NCBI RefSeq assembly: GCF_014652515.1
Contig: NZ_BMYY01000001.1
Coordinates: forward strand, 242,822 to 306,821
Direction of reading: 5' to 3'
DNA: 64,000 bases
From: Bacterioplanes sanyensis
GTDB lineage: Bacteria; Pseudomonadota; Gammaproteobacteria; Pseudomonadales; Oceanobacteraceae
Shown: positions 26,374-35,546 of the stretch, in pieces
How positions within the stretch are numbered: the first letter of the stretch is position 1
How the letters are laid out: each line of letters opens with the position of its first letter
Notes under the pieces: model-generated
The model's database searches: none
What the model saw: the letters and a program-made list of their open reading frames with translations, nothing else
Told to the model about the DNA's origin: nothing
Made by a program: the position numbers and the translations under genes

Positions 26374-28488
26374 TTATTTGTGTTGTTGGGCCTGTATCGC
26401 GGTGAGAGCGATGGTGTAAATAATGTCCTCCACCAGCGCACCACGTGACAAATCGTTCACCGGTTTGGCCAAACCCTGCAACATGGGACCAATGCTAATG
26501 ACATTGGCGCTGCGCTGAACGGCTTTGTAAGTAGTATTGCCAGTGTTGAGGTCGGGGAAGACTAACACAGTGGCTTGGCCGGCTACAGCGCTGTCTGGCG
26601 CTTTGCTTTGCGCCACACTGGCGGTGGTGGCGGCATCGTACTGCAGCGGCCCATCGACGATTAAATCTGGCCGACGCTGGCGCACGATATCCGTGGCGGC
26701 ACGTACTTTTTCAACGTCTGAGCCTGAGCCTGAGGCGCCGGTGCTATAGCTAATCATGGCAATGCGCGGCGCTATGCCCATGGCAGCAGCGGACTCGGCA
26801 CTTTGAATGGCGATATCGGCTAGCTCCTCGCTGTTAGGATCTGGGTTAACGGCACAGTCGCCGTACACCAATACCTGGTCAGGCAGCCCCATAAAGAATA
26901 CCGACGATACTAGGCGTGCATCCGCTGCGGTTTTGATCAACTGCAGAGCGGGGCGAATTGTGTTGGCGGTGGTGTGCACGGCACCGCTGACTAGGCCATC
27001 AACATCGCCTTCAGCCAACATCATGGTTCCGAGAACGACGTTATCCTCTAAGTGCGATAGCGCTATGTCTTCTGTGAGCTGCTTGTGTTTGCGCCGCTCC
27101 ATCATGGCGGCAACATAGCGCTCGCGTGTTTGCTCCGGATCAACGATCTGCAAGCTGTCGGGTAAAGCGATCTCCTGCGCTTCGGCGACTTGGCGAATAC
27201 GCGTTCGGTTACCCAATAATACGCAGTCTGCAATGCCACGCTGCTGGCAGGCTACTGCGGCCTGAATCGTGCGGGGTTCATCGCCCTCTGGCAGCACGAT
27301 GCGCTTTTTCACGGCGCGGGCTCGGGCAACAATTTGATGCCGAAATGCTGCCGGTGATAAACGCGTCGAATGGGGGGCGCCTAGGCGCTGCTTGAGGGCT
27401 TCAGCATCGAGGTGCTCGGCCACTGTCGCCATGATGTCGTACACACGGTCGACATCGTCGATGGGGACGTGGGTTTTCATGCTCGACAGAACGCGCGCTG
27501 TGGCAAAGGTATCACGCCGCGTTTGCATCACTGGTACACCGGTATCAAGGGCGCTACGGCATAAGTTGATTAGGCTGGGCGATGGGGTAAAACCGCCGGT
27601 CAGGAGCAGGCCTGCCAAGGGCGTGCCATTGTTGGCGGCCATGGCGGCGGCGAGAATAATATCGTCGCGATCACCTGGCGTCACTACCAAGCTACCCGGG
27701 CGCAGTGTATCGAGCATGTTGCCCAGTGTGCGTGCGCACAGGGCGATGCGTAAAACACGCCGACGCGCTAACTCGCCGGTGTGGAGAATGTCGGCGTTAA
27801 GTGCGCGGGCGACGTCCAATGTGCGCGGGCTGATCAGCTCGGCCTGCCAGGGGATGACTCCCAGTACCGGACAGTTATCGAGCTTGATGTCCCAGGCTTG
27901 CTGCTCGGTACATTGATCAATGATGTAGCGCTCACTGGCGATCTCATCGGTCGGCAAGCCAGTTTCACTGGCCGGGCCGCCAACTTTATTGATGAGGCAG
28001 CCCATCAAATTAAGGCGTTGGCTACCGAATAAACCGGTATGCAGGCGAAGATCGGCCTGAATGCGCTCTGCGGTGCGTGCCTGACCATCGGCCACCAGCA
28101 GCACATCGGCATTGAGCGCTTTGGCCATTTCAGCATTGAGTTTGGCGGTGTAGGGCTCGCTGCGATCAGGAACCAGACCTTCAATCAACACAACGTCGCA
28201 TTCCTGTGCCACCGCAGCATGCAACTCCACGACATCTTCCAGTACATGGTCGAGCTTGCCTTGACTGACGCGTTGTTGAATGGCACCCAAATGCATGGGA
28301 TCGGGTGTCTTCAGCTCTAGCACGGCCCGTACTAGGTGGGTGGAGCGCTCGCTGTCGCCATAGTTAGGCGCGATGGGCTTCACAAAACCGACTTTTAGCC
28401 CTTGGGCATCGAGGGCGCGAATCAGTCCTAGGCTGATGGTGGTGAGGCCAGTTTCTAAGCTGGTGGGAGCAATAAACAGGTTAATCAT
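26374..28488 (-). CDS. pta: Phosphate acetyltransferase Pta (long form)
   Basis: A 704-residue enzyme interconverting acetyl-CoA and acetyl phosphate. It has the long-form layout: an N-terminal dethiobiotin-synthetase-like P-loop region (about 1-220), a DRTGG domain (about 220-370) and the catalytic PTA domain (about 385-704) with RIVLPEGDEPRTIQAA, DGLVSGAVHTTANTIRPALQ and the closing LNTGNTTYKAVQR. ATG 28488 overlaps the ackA stop as ATGA; the upstream GTG 28497 is unlikely. With ackA it forms the acetate overflow pathway; acetyl phosphate can also phosphorylate response regulators. Confidence 0.96.
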   Translation of the reverse strand: MINLFIAPTSLETGLTTISLGLIRALDAQGLKVGFVKPIAPNYGDSERSTHLVRAVLELKTPDPMHLGAIQQRVSQGKLDHVLEDVVELHAAVAQECDVVLIEGLVPDRSEPYTAKLNAEMAKALNADVLLVADGQARTAERIQADLRLHTGLFGSQRLNLMGCLINKVGGPASETGLPTDEIASERYIIDQCTEQQAWDIKLDNCPVLGVIPWQAELISPRTLDVARALNADILHTGELARRRVLRIALCARTLGNMLDTLRPGSLVVTPGDRDDIILAAAMAANNGTPLAGLLLTGGFTPSPSLINLCRSALDTGVPVMQTRRDTFATARVLSSMKTHVPIDDVDRVYDIMATVAEHLDAEALKQRLGAPHSTRLSPAAFRHQIVARARAVKKRIVLPEGDEPRTIQAAVACQQRGIADCVLLGNRTRIRQVAEAQEIALPDSLQIVDPEQTRERYVAAMMERRKHKQLTEDIALSHLEDNVVLGTMMLAEGDVDGLVSGAVHTTANTIRPALQLIKTAADARLVSSVFFMGLPDQVLVYGDCAVNPDPNSEELADIAIQSAESAAAMGIAPRIAMISYSTGASGSGSDVEKVRAATDIVRQRRPDLIVDGPLQYDAATTASVAQSKAPDSAVAGQATVLVFPDLNTGNTTYKAVQRSANVISIGPMLQGLAKPVNDLSRGALVEDIIYTIALTAIQAQQHK

Positions 28489-29675
28489 GCGATGCACTCG
28501 TAAGTATCGGCGGCAATCATGCGCTCTTCGTTGGTGGCGATGACCATGACCAAGGGGCTGTCTGGCTGACTAATACGGCCGGTGGCATCACCATGCGAGG
28601 CATTGAGCTTGGGGTCTAGGGCAAATGGCAGGCTGCGCCAGGCAGAAACGATGCGCTGGCGAATGGCGGCCGCGTGCTCGCCAATGCCGCCGGTAAATAC
28701 CAAGGCATCCAGTGCAGGTAACGAGGCATGTAGGGCGGCGAGCTGGCGGGCGGCGCGAAAGCAAAATACGTCAATGGCGCGCTGCGCGTCTTCATTGCCG
28801 TTAGCTTCCGCTTCTAGCAGGGTGCGCATGTCGTTACTTAGATCATTCGATAGACCTTTTAAGCCGCTGTTTTTGTTGAGTTCATGAACGATATCAGCGG
28901 CACTTAGGTTGCGACTGCGGGCCATATAGTCAAAGATACCAGCGTCGACATCACCACTGCGTGAGCCCATGACCAACCCCTCTAATGGCGTCAGACCCAT
29001 GGTGGTATCAACCGATTGACCGCCATCAATGGCACAGGCGCTGCAGCCATTGCCTAAATGGGCGATTAATAAGCGACATTCACTGAGCGGTTTATTCAGC
29101 TGCTGTGCTGCTGTTTGGCTGACATAGCGATAACTGGTGCCATGAAAGCCATAGCGGCGCACGCCATCTTGCTGATACCAGTCATATGGCACGCCATAAA
29201 GGTAGGCTGCAGGGTGCAGGCTTTGGTGAAAGGCAGTATCAAATACTGCCACCTGTGGCACTTGTGGTAACAGTTGACGCAGTGTGTGGATACCAAGCAA
29301 GTTGACTGGGTTGTGCAGCGGTGCCAAACCTGAGACTTGCTCAAGTTGTGAAAGGGTGGCGTCGTCGATGACGGTGCTGGCGCTGAAGCGTTCGCCGCCG
29401 TGGACCACGCGATGACCGACGCCGACGATGCTTGGCAGCTGTGTCGACAGCTGTTGCAACAAGGCACGCAGTGCCGCCTCATGATCGTGTGGCGCGTCAA
29501 TTGCCAGTGCAGGCTGCTGATGAATGAGCAGCCTAGCTTCTGGAGTGCCAAGCTGTTCGGCCAATGCCGTCAGCTCTGGTTGATGTGCTTCGGCATTCGC
29601 ATATAAGGCGCTTTTGATGGATGAGCTGCCGCAGTTAATCACCAGCACTTTCTGTGCTGCAGTCGAGTCTGTCAC
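28485..29675 (-). CDS. ackA: Acetate kinase AckA
   Basis: A 396-residue kinase that makes ATP and acetate from acetyl phosphate. Seen: VLVINCGSSSIK at the N-terminus, GHRVVHGGERF, the signature YRRYGFHGTSYRYV region (VRRYGFHGTSY), HLGNGCSACAI, DTTMGLTPLEGL, and VFTGGIGEHAA. It starts at GTG 29675 with GGAGGAC just upstream. The stop overlaps pta (ATGA). It is preceded by a PilZ gene 20 bases upstream. Confidence 0.97.
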   Translation of the reverse strand: MTDSTAAQKVLVINCGSSSIKSALYANAEAHQPELTALAEQLGTPEARLLIHQQPALAIDAPHDHEAALRALLQQLSTQLPSIVGVGHRVVHGGERFSASTVIDDATLSQLEQVSGLAPLHNPVNLLGIHTLRQLLPQVPQVAVFDTAFHQSLHPAAYLYGVPYDWYQQDGVRRYGFHGTSYRYVSQTAAQQLNKPLSECRLLIAHLGNGCSACAIDGGQSVDTTMGLTPLEGLVMGSRSGDVDAGIFDYMARSRNLSAADIVHELNKNSGLKGLSNDLSNDMRTLLEAEANGNEDAQRAIDVFCFRAARQLAALHASLPALDALVFTGGIGEHAAAIRQRIVSAWRSLPFALDPKLNASHGDATGRISQPDSPLVMVIATNEERMIAADTYECIA

Positions 29676-29695
29676 AGTGTCCTCCAGACAGAGAG

Positions 29696-30058
29696 TTAGG
29701 CCGCCGAATCGAGCGTATGTTGCAAACGTTGCAATACGGTGTCGACGGCTTGGCGAGCATTATCAGATAAGTGGTCGAGGCGAAAACGCAAGGCGCATAC
29801 ATACTCTGAGCCGTTCGCTTCACAACGCAGCAGCTCAGCGGGCACGGCAGCTAGGCGGTGGTCACTGCTTTCCAAGTTGATCAAGACCAAGCTGCCAGGG
29901 CGCCAGCGTTGTTGACTGAATACGGCGATGCCACTGCGGCTAAAATCACGGCCAATGGCTTCGGACTCTCGCCCTTGCAAGCCTAGCCAGTATTGGCGAC
30001 GCAATGTCAGTTTGAGCGGTGCAGCACTGTGGCGCTGCTGGAAACGTCGTTCGGTCAC
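29696..30058 (-). CDS. PilZ-domain c-di-GMP-binding protein
   Basis: A 120-residue single-domain PilZ protein. The c-di-GMP-binding motifs are intact: R-x3-R at Arg5/Arg9 (RRFQQRH) and D-x-S-x2-G at Asp38/Ser40/Gly43 (RDFSRSG). The rest fits the small beta-barrel plus C-terminal helix. Single-domain PilZ proteins act by docking onto a partner, here unknown. It starts at GTG 30058, 3 bases after the Bax-like gene stop, and ends 20 bases before ackA, so it is probably co-transcribed with both. Confidence 0.85.
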   Translation of the reverse strand: MTERRFQQRHSAAPLKLTLRRQYWLGLQGRESEAIGRDFSRSGIAVFSQQRWRPGSLVLINLESSDHRLAAVPAELLRCEANGSEYVCALRFRLDHLSDNARQAVDTVLQRLQHTLDSAA

Positions 30059-30061
30059 GAG

Positions 30062-30883
30062 TTAGCCCTGTGGTGAAGGTTCTGGCGTATTAGCGTCACT
30101 GATGGATACCTGCGCATCCGGCTGCAGCATTGATGACTCGCCTTCGGGATGGTCGTATTGATCCAGCTCGTTGTAGCTAATCATATTGCGTATTTCATGC
30201 ACGTACTCCTCGCGCCGCTCTGAATAACCCAGCAACCCAGCGGCCAAATGACGGCCTTCGGCATAACCTTGCTGCTGCCACTGTTGCCAGCGCAGGCGTC
30301 TGAGTAATTGGTATTGAGGGTGTGAGTTGAGGTTGCGTACATAGCTGCGCACCGAGGCCAGTGGCGACTCAAACACTGCCACTTCATGGATATCGCCTTC
30401 TGGGCGCTGCAGCGGTACCAGTCCACAGCCTTGAGAGAAACACCACTGACCAAACAGGTTGTTACCCTCAGTGGCGAAGCGTGATGTACCCCAGGCAGAC
30501 TCATTGGCGGCCTGTGCCAGCACCAGTGATGGTGGCAGGGGGAGCAAGCGTCGCAATAACGACTGCCGTTGCTTCTCTGGCTCCGATGCCTTGATGCGAT
30601 AGTACGTCGACAGTTGTTGCAACTGCTGCTGCTGTGCGGCAGAAAAGGGTTCTTGCATGGATTCTACTTGCTGCCGCTGCGCTAGCACTTCTTCGTTAAC
30701 CTGCTCGATCATGGGTAGCAGATAGTCGAAAAATGCTTGTTTCTTACGCTCGACATCGTCAAAGTCGGTGAAATCAGGCAAAGGCGTCGGCGCAGGAGGT
30801 GATGACGTCGTCGATTCTGGCGGGGCTTCGTTGCAACCGCTTAATAGGCCTAGGCACAAGGTCAAGCCGGCAAGTGTTCGCAT
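30062..30883 (-). CDS. Bax-like glucosaminidase lipoprotein
   Basis: A 273-residue lipoprotein (lipobox LLSGC, about Cys17) with a proline/serine-rich spacer and a glucosaminidase (FlgJ/Bax-type) domain at about 105-240. The diagnostic block is LAQAANESAWGTSRFATEGN with the catalytic glutamate, followed by NLFGQWCF and AVFESPLASVRSYVRNLNSH, as in E. coli Bax. Such enzymes cut peptidoglycan glycan strands. ATG 30883 is chosen for the signal peptide; the frame extends 16 codons further. It heads a run of PilZ-ackA-pta-plsC genes. Confidence 0.86.
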   Translation of the reverse strand: MRTLAGLTLCLGLLSGCNEAPPESTTSSPPAPTPLPDFTDFDDVERKKQAFFDYLLPMIEQVNEEVLAQRQQVESMQEPFSAAQQQQLQQLSTYYRIKASEPEKQRQSLLRRLLPLPPSLVLAQAANESAWGTSRFATEGNNLFGQWCFSQGCGLVPLQRPEGDIHEVAVFESPLASVRSYVRNLNSHPQYQLLRRLRWQQWQQQGYAEGRHLAAGLLGYSERREEYVHEIRNMISYNELDQYDHPEGESSMLQPDAQVSISDANTPEPSPQG

Positions 30884-30958
30884 GCGATATCCATTTAGCT
30901 GAAAACTGCCACGATTGTAGCGCGAAAGCACCTAGTGAAGATAATCTCACCAGCGCCG

Positions 30959-31297
30959 CTACTGTCCGCTGGGAGTTACCATAGAGCTGAACTGGCTCAG
31001 CAAGCGGCGCAGGCGCTGTTGTGTTCGTAGGCGGTGGGGGTAGTTGGTGGTGAACTGCTGATACTCAGCCAATGCCTGATTCATCGCATCTTGGCTGGTA
31101 GAGATCACTTCATATTCATAGTGATGATCCTGCACGCTGACTTTTAACAGTTCCATATACTCTGCAGTAAGAACCTGCAGCATGTTGAAGTTGCAGTCTT
31201 TGTCTTCACAGGTGGAGGCCTCCCAATACGCATCCTCCAGAGCTTCGAGAAGTTCCCAGATCAATTCATTGGCCTGGCTGATGGTCGCGCTGCTCAT
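30959..31297 (-). CDS. Small acidic hypothetical protein
   Basis: A 112-residue soluble protein, acidic in its first half (ELLEALEDAYWEASTCEDKD) and basic in its last third (RLRTQQRLRRLLSQF), with no signal peptide or membrane helix; probably all-helical. I do not recognise a family. ATG 31297 has GAGGTG about 5 bases upstream, which together with length and codon pattern supports a real gene. It is a separate small unit between the DUF4442 gene and the Bax-like gene. Confidence 0.65.
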   Translation of the reverse strand: MSSATISQANELIWELLEALEDAYWEASTCEDKDCNFNMLQVLTAEYMELLKVSVQDHHYEYEVISTSQDAMNQALAEYQQFTTNYPHRLRTQQRLRRLLSQFSSMVTPSGQ

Positions 31298-31361
31298 ATT
31301 CACCTCGCTGTGATTGCTGCAATAACACTAGCAGAAATGCGCCCAACTGGCCTGATACAAA

Positions 31362-31832
31362 TCAGGCTTTGCGGCGTATGTATAGGGTTTTACGCGCCTT
31401 GGCGACCAGTTCACCGTGCTCATCGATAATATTGACTTCGTAAGTAGGCAGGTATTTTTCACCGTTAGCCGTATGCTGCTGAATGTCCGCCAGCATGGCA
31501 TCGGTGACGACAAAATGTGCTTTTACCGTGCCGCGACCTGGCTTTATGAAATCAATGTCAGCGCTGGCGTCCCAGACAATGTAATCGCGCCCTAAGCTGT
31601 TCATCAGCATTAGCATGTAGAAGGGATCGATCATGGCGAACAAGCTGCCGCCAAAATGCGTGCCGACGTAATTACGGTTATACCAGCGCAGCTTCATCTC
31701 GACTTGGGCTTCGCGGTAGTCTTTGGCTAAATGGCGAACCCGCACACCGGCGCCTAGGTAGGGGCCATATAAGTTAAGAATACGACGCAATCCGGCAGGG
31801 GAGTTGAGCCAGGCAAGCAAGCGTTTTTTCAT
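31362..31832 (-). CDS. DUF4442 hotdog-fold protein, thioesterase-like
   Basis: A 156-residue protein of the DUF4442 family, a branch of the hotdog-fold acyl-CoA thioesterases. The pattern WYNRNYVGTHFGGSLFAMIDPF and later ADIDFIKPGRG and VTDAMLADI is characteristic. The substrate is unknown; the neighbouring OlsB-like acyltransferase hints at lipid metabolism. ATG 31832 gives the family's usual length although its ribosome site is weak; the frame runs another 20 codons upstream. Confidence 0.8.
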   Translation of the reverse strand: MKKRLLAWLNSPAGLRRILNLYGPYLGAGVRVRHLAKDYREAQVEMKLRWYNRNYVGTHFGGSLFAMIDPFYMLMLMNSLGRDYIVWDASADIDFIKPGRGTVKAHFVVTDAMLADIQQHTANGEKYLPTYEVNIIDEHGELVAKARKTLYIRRKA

Positions 31833-31904
31833 AGCAAGATCGGTGTGTGAACAGGGGCGGAGCAACATACTCCGCCTTATGACTGCGGGCAAGAGCCGGC
31901 TGCG

Positions 31905-32666
31905 TCAGCCTTCGGTGCGGGCGAAATGGCGCAAGTAACGCTGATTCATGTCGTTTTTGTCGAGCAGAATCAGCACGTCGGCGACATTAAAGTCTTTATC
32001 GTGAAAGGGCTCGCCACAGGCTTTAACGCCAATTCGAAGGTAGGCTTTAAGCAGGGGAGGCACCAGACTTTTGCCGTCTAAATCGACTTGAGTGCGTGGT
32101 AAATGCACCCTAGGCTCGGCGCGCATATCGGCAGCAGTAAAGTGTTTCTCCCTCAAGTGATCGACGATGGCGATGGCGCGAGAGACGCCGTCTGCCAGAG
32201 AAATACTGGCACACCCCATCAAATAATCGATGTTGTGAGCGGCCATAAACTGGGCGATACCCGACCACAACATGCCGATTACAGCGCCGCTGCGATAGTC
32301 TGGGTCAACGCAAGTGCGGCCGATTTCCATGTAGGTCTTATCGGCTTTGATAATTTGCGACAAATCAAACTCGCTGGCGGAATAAAAGCCACCCGCTGCA
32401 GATGCTCTATCGTTAGTCAGAATGCGACTGTAGCCAACCACTTGGTCACTGTGTACATCCTTCACAATCAGGTGCAGGCAGTGCTGATCATACTCATCGC
32501 GGTCGATACCTTGCTCGGCAGTTGGAACTTTCGCGCCCATCCCCTCAACGAAGACTTTGTAGCGTAACTGCAGAGCCTGGTGAATCTCTTCGGCATCCTG
32601 TGTAATGCGTGCCACCAGAGGTGACTCGCTGCCGGCAAGGCTCTGACTGGCAGTAGCTTGTTGCAT
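31905..32666 (-). CDS. OlsB-like GNAT acyltransferase (ornithine lipid synthesis type)
   Basis: A 253-residue GNAT-superfamily protein of the OlsB/Acetyltransf_5 type. OlsB transfers a 3-hydroxyacyl chain from acyl-ACP to ornithine, the first step of ornithine lipids, phosphate-free membrane lipids. Seen: LRYKVFVEGMGAKV, DEYDQHCLHLIV, MEIGRTCVDPDYRSGAVIGMLW and YLMGCASISLADG, all typical. No OlsA-type gene is directly adjacent, though a PlsC-family gene lies 5.5 kb away. Ornithine specificity is inferred from resemblance. It is divergent from a secreted-protein gene. Confidence 0.78.
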   Translation of the reverse strand: MQQATASQSLAGSESPLVARITQDAEEIHQALQLRYKVFVEGMGAKVPTAEQGIDRDEYDQHCLHLIVKDVHSDQVVGYSRILTNDRASAAGGFYSASEFDLSQIIKADKTYMEIGRTCVDPDYRSGAVIGMLWSGIAQFMAAHNIDYLMGCASISLADGVSRAIAIVDHLREKHFTAADMRAEPRVHLPRTQVDLDGKSLVPPLLKAYLRIGVKACGEPFHDKDFNVADVLILLDKNDMNQRYLRHFARTEG

Positions 32667-32775
32667 GGTGAAACCTATCGTTATGTTTGTCGTGACAGTA
32701 ATGGCGAGGTATGACAGTTGGGTGACATATTCGACATTCGTCTAGGGTCTGTATCCTAAGGGACGGTTAGAAAAG

Positions 32776-33384
32776 ATGAAACCAGCAATTATTACAGTTT
32801 TATTTCTGCTAGCAATGTGGCCTAAGGCGCTGTTGGCGCAGCCGCCGCTCGATCGTGAGCAAGCCAGCCAGTTGATTGATCAAGCGTTGAAAAACGAGCC
32901 GCTTATCTGGTTGCCGTTTCCTCTGCCTTACGATGTAGAGCGCTCTAGCCGCGATAAAGATGCGCGCTTGTTGTCGGCGCTTCATGATCACGGCCTCGTA
33001 ATACGCGAGGACACCATGGAGATGGTGACGGTAGAAGGCCCCAGTGGTCCGCGTCGCCAGGTCCGGGTGGGCTGGCGCTACGATTATCCGGTGCGGCCTG
33101 AAGCCAGCGGTACGGTAGAGGGTTTTTATTATGGCCGTGGACGCCTGAAGAACATACTGGAGCTGTCACCGGCGTATCTGATTGGTGAGTATTACTATGC
33201 CGAAGCTTATATCCAATGGTATGTCGAAGACTTGCAAGACTGGGTAACAGACCCAGCATTTTTGCAGGCCCGCACATTGCGGCGCAGCCAGGAGTCGTTT
33301 GAAAAACCGTTTGAGAAGCGTGTTTTTCTGATGCACGACGGCAGCAGTTGGGGGTTTTGGCAAGGTCAGCCAGGCATTCTCTGA
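32776..33384 (+). CDS. Secreted protein of unknown function
   Basis: A 202-residue protein with a signal peptide ending at LLA|QP (about residue 21). The mature part has a helical N-terminal third and a strand-rich remainder with many aromatics (GFYYGRGRL, YLIGEYYYAEAYIQWYV). There is no lipobox and the end lacks a barrel signature, so it is probably periplasmic. I do not recognise a family. ATG 32776 is preceded by GGACGG. Its last 19 bases overlap the 3' end of the convergent thioredoxin-like gene. Confidence 0.78.
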   Translation: MKPAIITVLFLLAMWPKALLAQPPLDREQASQLIDQALKNEPLIWLPFPLPYDVERSSRDKDARLLSALHDHGLVIREDTMEMVTVEGPSGPRRQVRVGWRYDYPVRPEASGTVEGFYYGRGRLKNILELSPAYLIGEYYYAEAYIQWYVEDLQDWVTDPAFLQARTLRRSQESFEKPFEKRVFLMHDGSSWGFWQGQPGIL

Positions 33385-33899
33385 AGCCGCCACCAAAGGC
33401 CGGGCGGCGTCGTGAATCCCCGATCTTTGTGGCGCACCTCGCCGTCCTTGGCGACCAGGTAGTAACTCGGGTAACCGCTTAGCTTCAGTTGTTGAAACAC
33501 CTTGGCATCAGCGAGATAAACTTCGCCATCGTATCCGATATCACCAATGTATTCTGCCACTTGTTGCGCGCTGTCATAGTCGAAGGCGAGGGCAACAATG
33601 CGCACTTGCTTAGTATCCAGCAGATTGAGGCTGGGCATGCTTAGGCGACAAACACCGCACCAAGGCGCGAAGGCATACACCAGAGTGGTGGGCTGTTGCC
33701 ACACTAACTGTACGGGGGAGCCATCGAGCTTCTGCACGGACAGAGCAGGCAGAACTTCACCACTGCTTAACATGGAGCGGGTGAGCCAGGCGCTGATGGC
33801 GACAAAGGCGAGCGGCAGTAACAGCCACGACAGCCAGGGCTGTCGCAGCAAAGCAAGGATGCGCTGTTTAAATGGCTTTGGAGAAGCGTTGTTGCTCAT
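33366..33899 (-). CDS. Membrane-anchored thioredoxin-like protein
   Basis: A 177-residue protein with one N-terminal membrane helix (about 22-42) and a periplasmic thioredoxin fold of the TlpA/DsbE type. The redox motif is WCGVC (APWCGVCR), and the cis-proline appears in SGYPSYYLV. Probable role: reduction or oxidation of periplasmic cysteines. Its start overlaps the end of hemN by 32 bases, so it is translated from the hemN message, although haem maturation genes (ccm) lie elsewhere in the window. ATG 33899 has a weak ribosome site, consistent with coupling. Confidence 0.8.
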   Translation of the reverse strand: MSNNASPKPFKQRILALLRQPWLSWLLLPLAFVAISAWLTRSMLSSGEVLPALSVQKLDGSPVQLVWQQPTTLVYAFAPWCGVCRLSMPSLNLLDTKQVRIVALAFDYDSAQQVAEYIGDIGYDGEVYLADAKVFQQLKLSGYPSYYLVAKDGEVRHKDRGFTTPPGLWWRLQRMPG

Positions 33900-35244
33900 G
33901 TTGTTGCAAATACCGGTCAAAGGCCATACAGGCGTTGCGAACCAGCAACCGCCCCCGATCCGTGATGCAAATGCCATTGCTGTTGCAAATCACCAAGCCA
34001 TCTTCTTGCATCGGTTGCAGTGCGTCGATGCTGGATTGTAACTCGCTGCGGCTGTCAGTAGCGAATATCTTGTCGATGGTATCGAACTCGACCTTAAGGT
34101 GGCACAACAGCTCTTTAATAACGAAGCGGCGCAAACGATCATCGGCACTGGTGTGGCGATATTTCATGGTCGGCAAGTGCTGTTGTTGCAGCGCATGCTC
34201 ATAGGCATCCACCGTGACCTGGTTTTGCAGGTAGTAATCGCCAATTTGGCTGATGGAAGACACACCTAGCCCTACCAGATCACAGTTGCCATGCGTGGTA
34301 TAGCCTTGGAAGTTGCGGTGCAGCTGACCTGTGTTTTGCGCTCGTGCTAGTTCATCATCGGGCAACGCGAAGTGATCCATACCGATGTACTGATAGCCTG
34401 CATGATCCAATGCCTGAATGCAGTGGCCTAAAATCGCGAGTTTTTCTTCTGCGGGCGGTAAATCGTTAACGTCAATGCGGCGCTGGGGTTTAAAGCGCTC
34501 CGGCAGATGGGCGTAGTTGAATATGGAGAGACGATCAGGCTTCAGTTCGATGATGGTTTGCAAGGTACTGGCGAAGCTGGCCAGAGACTGATGTGGCAAG
34601 CCGTAGATCAGATCCAAATTGATCGAGCGGTAGCCAAGCTCACGCGCCTCTTGCATGACGGAGCGAATCATGGCTTCTGGCTGGACCCGATTAACGGCCT
34701 GCTGTACACGTTCGTCGAGGTCTTGCACGCCAAAGCTGATGCGGTTAAAGCCCTGCTGGCGCAGGATACGCAGCGTGTCTTCACGCAGCTCGCGTGGGTC
34801 GATTTCGATGGAGAAGTCGGCGTTGGCCTCTGTGCTGAAATCGAAACTCTGCTTTAAATAATCAATTAGGTCGACCAGCTGGTCGTCGGATAAAAACGTT
34901 GGGGTGCCGCCACCAAAGTGCAACTGCTCAACTCGCACGCGGCCCAGCATCGCACGCTTCATGTCGATTTCGCGCTTGAGCAATTCCAGATAGGGCTCGG
35001 CTTGCTCTCGGCGTTTGGTCACAATTTTATTGCAACCGCAGTAGTAGCAAACGTGAGCGCAGAAAGGGATATGAATATAGAGCGATAACGGCTTGCTGGG
35101 GTTGCGAGCTGCCAACGCATCGCGCTCATAAGCATCGTCGGCGCAACTCTCAAACTCGACCGCAGTTGGGTAGGATGTGTAGCGAGGGCCAGGGCGATTA
35201 TAGCGTTGGACCAGTAATGGGTCCCATTCAAGATGTTGATGCAT
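33868..35244 (-). CDS. hemN: Oxygen-independent coproporphyrinogen III oxidase HemN
   Basis: A 458-residue radical-SAM enzyme that makes protoporphyrinogen IX without oxygen. Cys62, Cys66 and Cys69 (PFCAHVCYYCGC) hold the 4Fe-4S cluster, at E. coli positions; GGGTPTFLS binds SAM, and the start WDPLLVQRYNRPGPRYTSYP is specific to HemN rather than HemW. Length matches. An Anr/FNR-like site about 60 bases upstream suggests low-oxygen induction. A thioredoxin-like gene overlaps its end. Confidence 0.97.
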   Translation of the reverse strand: MHQHLEWDPLLVQRYNRPGPRYTSYPTAVEFESCADDAYERDALAARNPSKPLSLYIHIPFCAHVCYYCGCNKIVTKRREQAEPYLELLKREIDMKRAMLGRVRVEQLHFGGGTPTFLSDDQLVDLIDYLKQSFDFSTEANADFSIEIDPRELREDTLRILRQQGFNRISFGVQDLDERVQQAVNRVQPEAMIRSVMQEARELGYRSINLDLIYGLPHQSLASFASTLQTIIELKPDRLSIFNYAHLPERFKPQRRIDVNDLPPAEEKLAILGHCIQALDHAGYQYIGMDHFALPDDELARAQNTGQLHRNFQGYTTHGNCDLVGLGVSSISQIGDYYLQNQVTVDAYEHALQQQHLPTMKYRHTSADDRLRRFVIKELLCHLKVEFDTIDKIFATDSRSELQSSIDALQPMQEDGLVICNSNGICITDRGRLLVRNACMAFDRYLQQHEQQRFSKAI

Positions 35245-35302
35245 AGCAATTACAACGGCTGAAGATAATACGCCAGTCTAGGCAGAGTGGCGGTTGAGTG
35301 TC

Positions 35303-35316
35303 TTGCGTTGCATCAA
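35303..35316. promoter_or_regulatory. Possible Anr/FNR site upstream of hemN
   Basis: TTGCGTTGCATCAA fits TTGAT-N4-ATCAA with two mismatches in the left half and a perfect right half. Its distance from hemN and the gene's anaerobic role support it. Confidence 0.5.
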
Positions 35317-35546
35317 CAGCGGGTGCGACTTGTGTGACAGGTTTTTGACAATAACACTGCAAATGGTATGAGATTGGACCGAATGTCTTGATTTTGCAAA
35401 GAGACAATCGTTCTATACGGGTGCCTAAGGCTCTAGTAGCCATAACAGTAGGCGCCAGTTCCCGTGTGGGAATTTTGGTGGTTGTTATGATCGAGGGCTG
35501 GGGAATCAGCCTCGGCCATGCGAGACAGATGCAGGACACGAGTTGT

